DNA of 7,848 bases, from contig JASHOI010000395.1 in NCBI GenBank assembly GCA_030041195.1, positions 1-7,848 on the forward strand. The letters run 5' to 3'. The DNA is from Streptosporangiaceae bacterium (lineage in GTDB: Bacteria > Actinomycetota > Actinomycetes > Streptosporangiales > Streptosporangiaceae). Shown piece by piece: positions 1-5,839 of this stretch (the first letter of the stretch is position 1; each line of letters begins with the position of its first letter). The notes under the pieces were generated by a model, which saw only the letters and a list, made by a program, of their open reading frames with translations, was not told where the DNA came from and searched no databases. The position numbers were made by a program, and so were the translations under genes.

Positions 1-1736
1 CCGCCCGACGTCGCGGCCGCCACCCACCCGGTGGCCAGACGGTGCCCGCCGGCCTGACCGGTCTGGCCGGCCTGGCCGGTCGGGCGGGACGGGCGGGGCG
101 CGCGCTCGAGCAGCGTCACCGACTCCATGCCGAACGCCTCCCGCACCCGGTCCAGCACCGCGGCCAGCGCCTGCTGGCCGCGCAGCACGCTGCCTGCGGC
201 GGTGACCAGCATCTCGGATTCCGCGCCGGCTCTCGCGGCCTGCTTGCTGCGCCGTGCGGCGCCGTCAACCACCGAACTGGTCACCAGGCCGACGGCCACG
301 AAGATGCCGAGCGCCAGCGCGTTGTTCGCCTCTGCGATGGTCCACTTGTGAATCGGCGGGGTGAAGTAGTAGTTGAGCAGCAGCGAGCCCGCGATGGCCT
401 CCAGGACCGCCGGGACGAACCCGCCGACCAGGGCCACCGCGATGACCGCGACCAGGAAGAACAGCACGTCGCTGGTCAGGTTGATGCTGCTGCGGAAGCT
501 GGTGAGGAACAGGGTGAGCAGCGGCGCGAGCAGCACCGCCAGGGCATACCCGGCCAGCCTGCGCCGCAGCGGCAGCCCGCCGGTGGCCCGGGGCAGCCCG
601 CGGCCGCGGCCCATCTGCGAGTGCGTCACCATGTGCACGTCGATGTCGCCGGATCCGCGGATCGTGCGGTTGCTCACGCCCGGCCCGGTGAGCAGCGCCG
701 ACAGCCAGTTGCGGCGGCTCACGCCGAGCACGAGCTGGGTCGCGTTCTCGGCCCTGGCGAAGGTCAGCAGCGCCTCCGGCACGTTGTCGCCGACGACCTG
801 GTGATACGTCCCGCCGAGGGACTCGACCAGGCGGCGCTGCTCGGCGAGCGCGGCCGGGTTGGCGCCGGTGAGGCCGTCCGACCTGGTGATGTGGACCGCG
901 AGGAGGTCGCCGCCGGACGAGCGGGCGGCGATCCTGGCCGCGCGCCTGATCAGCGTGTCGCCCTCGGGCCCCCCGGTGAGCGCGACCACCACCCGCTCCC
1001 GTGCCTCCCAGGTCCCCTGGATGTCGTGCGCCGCCCGGTACCGCTGCAGCCCCTCGTCGACCTTGTCCGCCAGCCAGAGCAGGGCGAGTTCGCGCAGCGC
1101 GGCCAGGTTGCCGGCCCGGAAGTAGTGCGTCAGCGCCGCGTCGATCTTCTCGGCCGGGTAGATGTTGCCGTGGGCCATCCGGCGGCGCAGCGCCTCCGGC
1201 GTCATGTCGACGAGCTCGACCTGGTCGGCGGCGCGGACGATCGCGTCCGGCACGGTTTCCCGCTGCGGCACGCCGGTGATCTTCTCGACCACGTCGTTCA
1301 GGGACGCGAGGTGCTGGATGTTGACGTTCGAGATGACGTCGATGCCGGCCTCGAGCAGTTCCTCCACGTCCTGCCAGCGCTTTTCGTTCCGCGACCCGGG
1401 GACGTTCGTGTGCGCGAACTCGTCCACGAGCGCCACCTCGGGCCGGCGCGCCAGCACGGCGTCGACGTCCATCTCCTCGAAGGCCGCGCCGCGGTAGGTC
1501 AGGCGCCTGCGCGGCACCACCTCCAGGCCCTCGGCCTGTGCGGCGGTGTGCGGCCGGCCGTGCGTCTCCACGAACGCCACGACGACATCGGTGCCCCGCT
1601 CGGCGCGCCGGTGACCCTCGCCGAGCATGGCAAAGGTCTTGCCCACCCCGGCGGCCGAGCCGAGGTAGATCCTCAGCTGGCCGCGGCCGCCGGTGGACGG
1701 CTCGTCCAGGCCGCGCGCATGGTCCATCTCGCTCAT
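1..1736 (-). CDS. kdpD: KdpD, potassium/turgor sensor histidine kinase (partial, C-terminus beyond the left edge)
   Basis: Membrane sensor kinase that, in the known family, phosphorylates KdpE to switch on the KdpFABC K+ pump. My reverse-strand translation gives 578 open residues. Residues 20-230 are the cytoplasmic KdpD sensor domain, with Walker A GSAAGVGKT at 26-34 and VALVDEFAHTNVPGSRNEKRW at 101-121 (Walker-B-like), followed by ISNVNIQHLASLND. Residues 248-370 are a universal-stress-protein-like domain. Residues 393-490 hold the hydrophobic DUF4118 segments, including LLNYYFTPP. A GAF-like domain begins near 510 (VREAFGMESVTLLER) and is interrupted by a short Gly-Gln repeat at 553-563. 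The His-box and ATPase domains lie outside the window, so catalytic integrity cannot be judged. The start at 1736 is the natural family start, but it has no well-spaced ribosome binding site (an AGGAG lies 22 bases upstream); the Met at 1727 is an alternative. The gene diverges from cvnA and is separated from kdpE by the conservon. Identity is secure. Confidence 0.96.
   Translation of the reverse strand, partial: MSEMDHARGLDEPSTGGRGQLRIYLGSAAGVGKTFAMLGEGHRRAERGTDVVVAFVETHGRPHTAAQAEGLEVVPRRRLTYRGAAFEEMDVDAVLARRPEVALVDEFAHTNVPGSRNEKRWQDVEELLEAGIDVISNVNIQHLASLNDVVEKITGVPQRETVPDAIVRAADQVELVDMTPEALRRRMAHGNIYPAEKIDAALTHYFRAGNLAALRELALLWLADKVDEGLQRYRAAHDIQGTWEARERVVVALTGGPEGDTLIRRAARIAARSSGGDLLAVHITRSDGLTGANPAALAEQRRLVESLGGTYHQVVGDNVPEALLTFARAENATQLVLGVSRRNWLSALLTGPGVSNRTIRGSGDIDVHMVTHSQMGRGRGLPRATGGLPLRRRLAGYALAVLLAPLLTLFLTSFRSSINLTSDVLFFLVAVIAVALVGGFVPAVLEAIAGSLLLNYYFTPPIHKWTIAEANNALALGIFVAVGLVTSSVVDGAARRSKQAARAGAESEMLVTAAGSVLRGQQALAAVLDRVREAFGMESVTLLERAPRPSRPTGQAGQTGQAGGHRLATGWVAAATSG
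48..83. repeat. 9-bp in-frame tandem repeat inside kdpD
   Basis: Units GCCGGCCTG, ACCGGTCTG, GCCGGCCTG and a degenerate GCCGGTCGG follow one another on the plus strand. Read on the minus strand in the kdpD frame they encode a T/A-G-Q run (residues 553-563) in what looks like a loop of the GAF-like domain. The period is a multiple of three, so copy-number change would keep the frame. The G/C-rich sequence continues less regularly to about position 100. Confidence 0.8.
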
Positions 1737-1871
1737 TGCTGCCGACTCGTTTGTCCTGCTCCTACCCGCGTCTTGCTCTCTCCCTTGAACGATAGGGCAC
1801 GCCGGCTCCGGAATGTGAGCCGCCCAAACGAGGTCCATGCGCGCCGCCGGCGTCCGGCTGTCCAGGTATCG

Positions 1872-1882
1872 TGCAAATTGCA
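1872..1882. promoter_or_regulatory. 11-bp perfect palindrome TGCAA-A-TTGCA
   Basis: TGCAA (1872-1876) is mirrored by TTGCA (1878-1882) around a single central A. It lies in the AT-rich core of the kdpD-cvnA intergenic region, two bases from the larger inverted repeat. If the minus-strand promoter proposed at 1891-1920 is real, this palindrome falls close to its transcription start, where a repressor operator would be expected. The binding protein is unknown. Confidence 0.4.
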
Positions 1883-1883
1883 T

Positions 1884-1917
1884 ACTTCATATTTCAGGAA
1901 ACTGTCGGTTATGAAGT
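1884..1917. promoter_or_regulatory. Inverted repeat ACTTCATA-N18-TATGAAGT
   Basis: Two perfect 8-bp arms, ACTTCATA (1884-1891) and TATGAAGT (1910-1917), flank 18 bases. Such a pair could be two half-sites for a dimeric regulator or the stem of a hairpin in a transcript. An inner TTTC-AG-GAAA (1892-1901) gives a second small dyad. The arms overlap the possible -10 and -35 elements of a minus-strand promoter. Function is inferred only from symmetry and position. Confidence 0.45.
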
Positions 1918-1920
1918 CAA
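1891..1920 (-). promoter_or_regulatory. Possible sigma70-type promoter for kdpD
   Basis: Read on the minus strand, TTGACT (1920-1915) resembles a -35 box, and TGAAAT (1896-1891) after 18 bases is a weak -10 box. Transcription would start near 1884, giving a leader of about 150 bases before the kdpD start. The -10 match is poor (4 of 6), so this is a candidate only. Confidence 0.25.
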
Positions 1921-1971
1921 CACTCACCGTTCACTGTTACGCTTCCGGCTCGTCACTGCCTCCCGAAACGT

Positions 1972-1979
1972 GAGGAAGG
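1972..1979 (+). promoter_or_regulatory. Ribosome binding site that sets the cvnA start
   Basis: GAGGAAGG lies five bases before the GTG at 1985. This supports that GTG over the in-frame ATG at 1871 and the in-frame GTG at 1970, the second of which overlaps this element. Confidence 0.75.
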
Positions 1980-1984
1980 CCACC

Positions 1985-4369
1985 GTGAAGCTGAGGCGCA
2001 GGTCCGTGCTGCTGAGGGTTGCCCTGCTGGTGCTGATCCCGCTGATCTTGTTAGTTGGCTCGTTCGCCTACACCGTCGCCACGGGACTGAGCAGCGCGCT
2101 CACGCTGACCCGGTCCGAGGTGGTGCTGGACCACCTCAGGCTGCCGGTGACGAACCTGCAGCAGGCGCTCGGCCGCGAGCGAGCCCTGGTGATCCTCTAC
2201 TACGTCCAGCCGGCGCCTGCCGCGCGCGCCGCGCTGCAGCACCAGCAGGCGGTCACGGACCGCGCCGTGCACACGTTCATGACGGCGGCGGAATCGTCGC
2301 CGGTCCAGCAGAGCGCGTCCGCCGGCGGGAAGAAGGCGATCGCCGCCGCCGACGAGGGCCTGGACGGCCTGGCAGCGCTCCGGGCCGGGATCGCGAACCG
2401 GTCCATCGGCGAGCAGCAGGCGTTCACCGACTACAACAACATGGTCCTTGCGAGCTATGGGGTGCTCGAACAGGCGATCATCCAGGACGGCAACTCCGCG
2501 CAGGTGCTACCCGCGATCGCCGTTGTCGAGCTGGCGGTGTCCAACGAGTACCTGCAGCAGGAGAGCGTGCTGCTGAACGGTGACCTCGCCGCTCGCGTCT
2601 TCCCGGTCAGCGCGCACCAGGCCTTCGTCGCGCTGGTGGGAGCGCACCGGCTGCTGTACGAACAGAGTTATTCCTACCTTAATCCGACAGACCGGGCCAA
2701 CCTGAACCACGACGTCAGCCCGGCCGCGGCGGCCGCGCTCACCGCGATGGAGAACAAGCTCATGGCGAGCAACTCCCCGCATCGTGCGCCCCCGCTGCGC
2801 GCGGCCACGTGGAACGCCACGGTCACCGCGGTCAGCACGCAGACCGAGCGCGCGGTCGGGCAGGCGGAAGTGCGGCTGGCCGCCACGGCCCGGTCCCAGG
2901 CCGACGGCAAGCTCCGGGATCTTTACCTGACCGGCGGCCTGGGCCTGGCGGCCGTCATCCTGTCCCTGGCGCTGTCCCTGTGGATCGCCGTCCGGCTGAC
3001 CCGGCAGCTGCGCGGGCTGCGGGACTCGGCCCTGGAGATGGCCAACGTCCGCCTCCCCGAGGTGGTGCAGCGGCTGCGCGCCGGCGAGAACGTGGACGTG
3101 TCCGCGCAAGTGCCGGCGCTGGAATCAAGCCCGGACGAGATCGGTCAGGTCAAGGCCGCATTCAACACGGCGCAGCGCACAGCGGTCGAGGCGGCCGTCG
3201 ACGAGGCCAGGGTGCGTCGCGGGATCAATGACGTGTTCCGGAACCTGGCCCGGCGGAGCCAGGCGCTGCTGGAGCGCCAGGTGGGGCTGCTCGACGTGCT
3301 GGAGCGGCAGGCCTCGGAACCGGATGACCTGGAAGGCCTGTTCCGCATCGACCACCTCACCACGCGCATGCGCCGGCACGCCGAGAGCCTGATCGTCCTG
3401 GCCGGCGACTCGCCCAACCGCGCTTTCCGCGATGCCGTGCCGTTCGTGGACGTGCTGCGCGCCGCCGCCGCGGAGGTCGAGGACTACACGCGGGTCAAGG
3501 TGGTGTGCCAGACACCGGCCGCGCTGGCCAGCCGCGCGGTCGCGGACGTCATCCACATGCTGGCCGAGTTCGTGGAGAACGCCACGAGCTTCTCGCCGCC
3601 CAACACCGAGGTCCGCGTCACCGGGGACCTGGTGGGCAAGGGCCTGGCGGTCGACATCGAGGACCGCGGGCTGGGCATGGATGCCGAGGAGTTCGCGGCC
3701 GTGAACGCGATCCTGGCCGACCCGCCGCTGTTCGACCCATCAGGCTCGGACCGGTTCGGCCTGTTCGTCGCGGCACAGCTGGCCCGGCGTCACGACATCC
3801 GGGTGAAGCTGCGGCCCTCGGATTACGGCGGCGTCATGGCCATCGTCCTGATCCCGCGCGCGCTGGTGGCCGCGGGCGACGGCTCGGCCGACCCGCTGGC
3901 CACGCCGGCCCGCCCGGTCACCCTGCCACCCGCGCCGGCCCGCCAGGTCACCGTGCCACCCCCGCCGGCCCGCCAGGTCATGGCGCCGCCGGTGGCGGCG
4001 GTGCCCCCCGAGCGCAACGGCAGGCACGCCGATCCGCCATCGTCTCCGGTGGTTGCGGCACCGGACGAGCCGCAGCCCGTGGGCGCCCGGCTGGGGCTGA
4101 CCGAGAACGGCCTGCCGCAGCGGATCCGGCAGATGAGCCTGGCGCCGCAGCTGCGGGAGCCTGCGGCCCAGGCTCCGCTCGCGGGCACGGCTGCGAGCTC
4201 ACGCTCGCCGGAGAAGGCGCGCGCCGTGATGTCAGCCTTCCAGCAGGGCTGGCGGATCGGCCTTTCCCGGACCGGCGGGGAACAGGACGGTCTCACCCCG
4301 CCTCATGAGCCCACCCGCCCGCACCCGCCCACCCGCGCCGACCTCCCGCAGGAGGGGGACAGCCAGTGA
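1985..4369 (+). CDS. cvnA: CvnA-type conservon sensor: NIT domain, HAMP, GHKL ATPase
   Basis: Membrane sensor of an actinobacterial conservon, 794 aa from the GTG at 1985. Visible in order: a basic N-terminus; TM1 at about 9-31; an extracytoplasmic helical region at about 45-310 matching nitrate/nitrite-sensing (NIT) domains in layout; TM2 at 315-338; HAMP with a following coiled region at 338-400; an atypical dimerisation segment (FRIDHLTTRMRRHAE, 453-467); a GHKL ATPase with N-box EFVENATSFSPP (528-539), G1 DIEDRGLGM (557-565) and FGLFVAAQLARRHDI; a Pro/Ala-rich tail; and a terminal AFQQGWRIG motif (751-759) of the kind seen in this family. The His segment lacks the classical H-E-x-x-x-P pattern, so autophosphorylation is doubtful. 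In the known model CvnA associates at the membrane with CvnB, CvnC and CvnD. Leu23 is encoded by TTA, rare in such genomes. The gene overlaps cvnB by four bases (GTGA). The family call is strong; the ligand is unknown. Confidence 0.92.
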   Translation: MKLRRRSVLLRVALLVLIPLILLVGSFAYTVATGLSSALTLTRSEVVLDHLRLPVTNLQQALGRERALVILYYVQPAPAARAALQHQQAVTDRAVHTFMTAAESSPVQQSASAGGKKAIAAADEGLDGLAALRAGIANRSIGEQQAFTDYNNMVLASYGVLEQAIIQDGNSAQVLPAIAVVELAVSNEYLQQESVLLNGDLAARVFPVSAHQAFVALVGAHRLLYEQSYSYLNPTDRANLNHDVSPAAAAALTAMENKLMASNSPHRAPPLRAATWNATVTAVSTQTERAVGQAEVRLAATARSQADGKLRDLYLTGGLGLAAVILSLALSLWIAVRLTRQLRGLRDSALEMANVRLPEVVQRLRAGENVDVSAQVPALESSPDEIGQVKAAFNTAQRTAVEAAVDEARVRRGINDVFRNLARRSQALLERQVGLLDVLERQASEPDDLEGLFRIDHLTTRMRRHAESLIVLAGDSPNRAFRDAVPFVDVLRAAAAEVEDYTRVKVVCQTPAALASRAVADVIHMLAEFVENATSFSPPNTEVRVTGDLVGKGLAVDIEDRGLGMDAEEFAAVNAILADPPLFDPSGSDRFGLFVAAQLARRHDIRVKLRPSDYGGVMAIVLIPRALVAAGDGSADPLATPARPVTLPPAPARQVTVPPPPARQVMAPPVAAVPPERNGRHADPPSSPVVAAPDEPQPVGARLGLTENGLPQRIRQMSLAPQLREPAAQAPLAGTAASSRSPEKARAVMSAFQQGWRIGLSRTGGEQDGLTPPHEPTRPHPPTRADLPQEGDSQ
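2051..2053 (+). promoter_or_regulatory. In-frame TTA leucine codon near the start of cvnA
   Basis: Codon 23 of cvnA, within TM1, is TTA. I found no other in-frame TTA in the genes of this window. In streptomycetes TTA codons depend on the developmentally controlled bldA tRNA-Leu, so the codon could delay translation of the whole coupled operon. That link is inference for this organism. Confidence 0.5.
3905..3994 (+). repeat. Three 30-bp tandem repeats in the cvnA tail
   Basis: Units at 3905-3934, 3935-3964 and 3965-3994 each begin CCGGCCCGCC and encode PARPVTLPPA, PARQVTVPPP and PARQVMAPPV (residues 641-670). They follow the ATPase domain directly and form a Pro-rich linker between it and the conserved C-terminal motif. 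The first two units are the most alike; the third diverges after its first 16 bases. Confidence 0.85.
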
Positions 4370-4815
4370 AAATGAACCTCACCAGTCAGCCGCTGCAACG
4401 GACCACGAGCAGCAACAGCCAGCTCGACTGGCTCGTCGACGACCTGGCCGGGCGCGTGGCCCACGTGCAGAAGGCGGCCGTGCTGTCCAGGGACGGCCTC
4501 GCGCTCGGCGCCTCATCCGCGCTCAGCCGCGAGGACGCCGAGCACCTGTCCGCGCTGGCGGCCGGGATCCAGAGCTTGGCCAACGGCGGCGCAAAGCACT
4601 TCGGCGGCGGCCAGGTGCAGCAGACGGTCATCGAGATGGACCAGTGCTTCCTGTTCGTGACCGCCGCGGGCGAGGGAACCTGCCTCGCGGTCCTGGCCGA
4701 CGCGAAGGCGGACGTCGGCCTCGTCGCCTATGAGATGGCACTGATCGTGAAGCAGATGGGACGGCACATGGCGGTACCGGGCAAGCCGGTGCCCAGAGAC
4801 GGCGAAGCGGTGTGA
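4366..4815 (+). CDS. cvnB: CvnB-type roadblock/LC7 domain protein
   Basis: Small cytoplasmic protein of 149 aa with a roadblock/LC7 fold at about 17-132: LDWLVDDLAGRVAHVQKAAVLSRDG (20-44) is the typical first helix and strand, and TVIEMDQCFLFVTAAGEGTCLAVLA (87-111) the later strands. Proteins of this class pair with Ras/MglA-like GTPases, as MglB does with MglA, so its likely partner is the CvnD protein encoded two genes downstream. The GTG start at 4366 overlaps the cvnA stop (GTGA) and has GGAGGGGG seven bases upstream. The ATG at 4372 is possible but less well spaced. The gene also overlaps cvnC by four bases. No signal peptide or membrane segment is visible. The family and operon assignment is firm; the biochemical role is inferred from relatives. 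Confidence 0.93.
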   Translation: MKMNLTSQPLQRTTSSNSQLDWLVDDLAGRVAHVQKAAVLSRDGLALGASSALSREDAEHLSALAAGIQSLANGGAKHFGGGQVQQTVIEMDQCFLFVTAAGEGTCLAVLADAKADVGLVAYEMALIVKQMGRHMAVPGKPVPRDGEAV

Positions 4816-5195
4816 TCCAAGCCGTGGACCCCAGCGATGTCCTGCGGCCGCATCGCGGGTTCAGCCCCGTGGTACGCCCGTACGCGCTCGTACGCGGCCG
4901 GACCAAGCCGACGGGCGACAGGCTCGACGTCATATCGATGGCTTACTCCCTGCGGGTGTCCGTGCCCGACGGGGCCGGCCTGGAACCGGAACACCTGGCG
5001 ATGCTCCGCCGGTGCGCCGTCCCCATGTCCGTTGCGGAGCTGGCATCCACGCTCGACCTGCCGCTGGGCGTGGTCCGGGTGCTGCTCGCGGACCTCCGCG
5101 ACCGGGAACTGGTCAGGATCGACCGGCCGAGCCAGGACCGGGTGACCGATATCCGGCTGCTCAGGGAGGTGGCCGATGGACTACGCCGGCTTTGA
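4812..5195 (+). CDS. cvnC: CvnC-type DUF742 protein
   Basis: Protein of 127 aa with the DUF742 signature: VRPYALVRGRTKP at 21-33, then a winged-helix-like segment (LRRCAVPMSVAELASTLDLP, 65-84, followed by LGVVRVLLADLRDRELVRI, 85-103). DUF742 proteins are a constant third member of conservons and are thought to join the membrane-associated complex with the sensor and GTPase. The C-terminal half resembles a wHTH, but DNA binding has no support here. The start is GTG at 4812, which overlaps the cvnB stop by four bases (GTGA), implying translational coupling. The upstream ribosome binding site is weak, consistent with coupling. The gene overlaps the start of the GTPase gene by 20 bases. Confidence 0.92.
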   Translation: MIQAVDPSDVLRPHRGFSPVVRPYALVRGRTKPTGDRLDVISMAYSLRVSVPDGAGLEPEHLAMLRRCAVPMSVAELASTLDLPLGVVRVLLADLRDRELVRIDRPSQDRVTDIRLLREVADGLRRL

Positions 5196-5784
5196 CAACC
5201 CGGCTCCGGCCGCGGTCAAGATTCTCATCTCGGGCGGGTTCGGCGTGGGCAAGACCACGCTGGTGGGGGCGCTCACCGAGATACTGCCGCTGCGGACCGA
5301 GGAAGAACTCAGCGGTCCAGGCACCGGCATCGACGTGACCGCCGGGGTCGAGGCCAAGCGGACCACGACGGTGGCCATGGACTTCGGCCGGATCACGATC
5401 AGCACCGGGCTCGTGGTCTACCTGTTCGGCATGCCGGGGCAGCAGCGCTTCTGGTTCATGTGGGACGATCTCGCGCACGGCGCGCTCGGGGTCATCGTGA
5501 TGGCCGACGTCCGGCGGCTGGCCGACTGCTTCCCGTCCATCGACTACTTCGAGCGGCGCAACATGCCGTTCATCGTCGCGCTGAACTGCTTCGCCGGGTC
5601 GCGCTCGCACGACGATGCCGAGGTCCGGCGGGCTCTCGACCTCGACCCGCACATCCCGATCGTCCGCTGCGACGCGCGGGACCGCGGTTCCAGCCGGGAC
5701 GTCCTGGTCACCCTCGTCGATCAGGCGATCGCCGTCGCCCAGGCCGGCTCGCTGTTGCCGAGCCCGTCCGGCTCGCGCTTCTGA
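5176..5784 (+). CDS. cvnD: CvnD-type small Ras/MglA-like GTPase
   Basis: Cytoplasmic GTP-binding switch protein of 202 aa. G1/Walker A is GGFGVGKT at 20-27; the switch I threonines are TTT at 63-65; the G3 region is LFGMPGQQRF at 83-92, where the usual D-x-x-G is replaced by GMPG as is common in this family; the G4-like site is ALNCF at 135-139 instead of NKxD, so guanine contacts probably differ from canonical Ras. No C-terminal cysteine is present, so lipid anchoring is not indicated. The ATG at 5176 follows GGGAGGT with five bases between and lies inside the last codons of cvnC. The roadblock protein encoded upstream is the likely partner or regulator. This is the last gene of the conservon and converges on kdpE. 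The family is secure; effectors are unknown. Confidence 0.94.
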   Translation: MDYAGFDNPAPAAVKILISGGFGVGKTTLVGALTEILPLRTEEELSGPGTGIDVTAGVEAKRTTTVAMDFGRITISTGLVVYLFGMPGQQRFWFMWDDLAHGALGVIVMADVRRLADCFPSIDYFERRNMPFIVALNCFAGSRSHDDAEVRRALDLDPHIPIVRCDARDRGSSRDVLVTLVDQAIAVAQAGSLLPSPSGSRF

Positions 5785-5786
5785 AC

Positions 5787-5822
5787 GTGGCGCAGTGGCC
5801 CGAACGCGAAGCGGGCCGCCAC
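5787..5822. terminator. Possible bidirectional hairpin between cvnD and kdpE
   Basis: GGCCCG (5797-5802) pairs with CGGGCC (5812-5817) around a nine-base loop. An outer GTGGC (5787-5791) pairs with GCCAC (5818-5822), leaving a five-base bulge. It fills most of the 55-bp gap between two convergent stop codons, where a shared terminator would sit. No T-run follows on either strand, so classical intrinsic termination is uncertain. Confidence 0.35.
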
Positions 5823-5839
5823 CCGCGCCCGGCGACCCG

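Larger units (their letters stand above)
1737..1984. promoter_or_regulatory. Divergent kdpD-cvnA intergenic control region
   Basis: These 248 bases separate the start codons of kdpD (minus) and cvnA (plus), and both genes must be transcribed out of them unless more distant promoters are used. The outer parts have ordinary high GC. The stretch 1869-1920 is only about 37% G+C by hand count and carries two inverted repeats plus a possible minus-strand promoter (listed separately). An open plus-strand frame runs through it from an ATG at 1871, but I see no protein-family support for that peptide. I could not identify a convincing promoter for cvnA. Confidence 0.7.

Noticed and set aside
1878..1940. 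Sigma70-type promoter for cvnA on the plus strand
   Set aside because: TTGCAT at 1878 has no acceptable -10 element at 16-18 bases, and TGTTAC at 1935 has no good -35 partner.
42..1973. 643-codon open frame on the plus strand
   Set aside because: It lies antisense to kdpD, whose motifs are unmistakable on the minus strand. Its translation is low-complexity R/A/G/H-rich sequence with no recognisable domain, as expected of a GC-rich shadow frame.
1871..1984. N-terminal extension of CvnA from the ATG at 1871
   Set aside because: The extra residues cross the AT-rich dyad region, have no ribosome binding site at the ATG, and precede a typical basic-TM start. GAGGAAGG five bases before the GTG at 1985 fits better.
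1985..5784. Conservon as a recent mobile-element cargo
   Set aside because: I found no transposase, terminal inverted repeats, target-site duplication or integrase at either junction, and codon and base use match the flanking kdp genes. Inversion or older rearrangement is equally possible.
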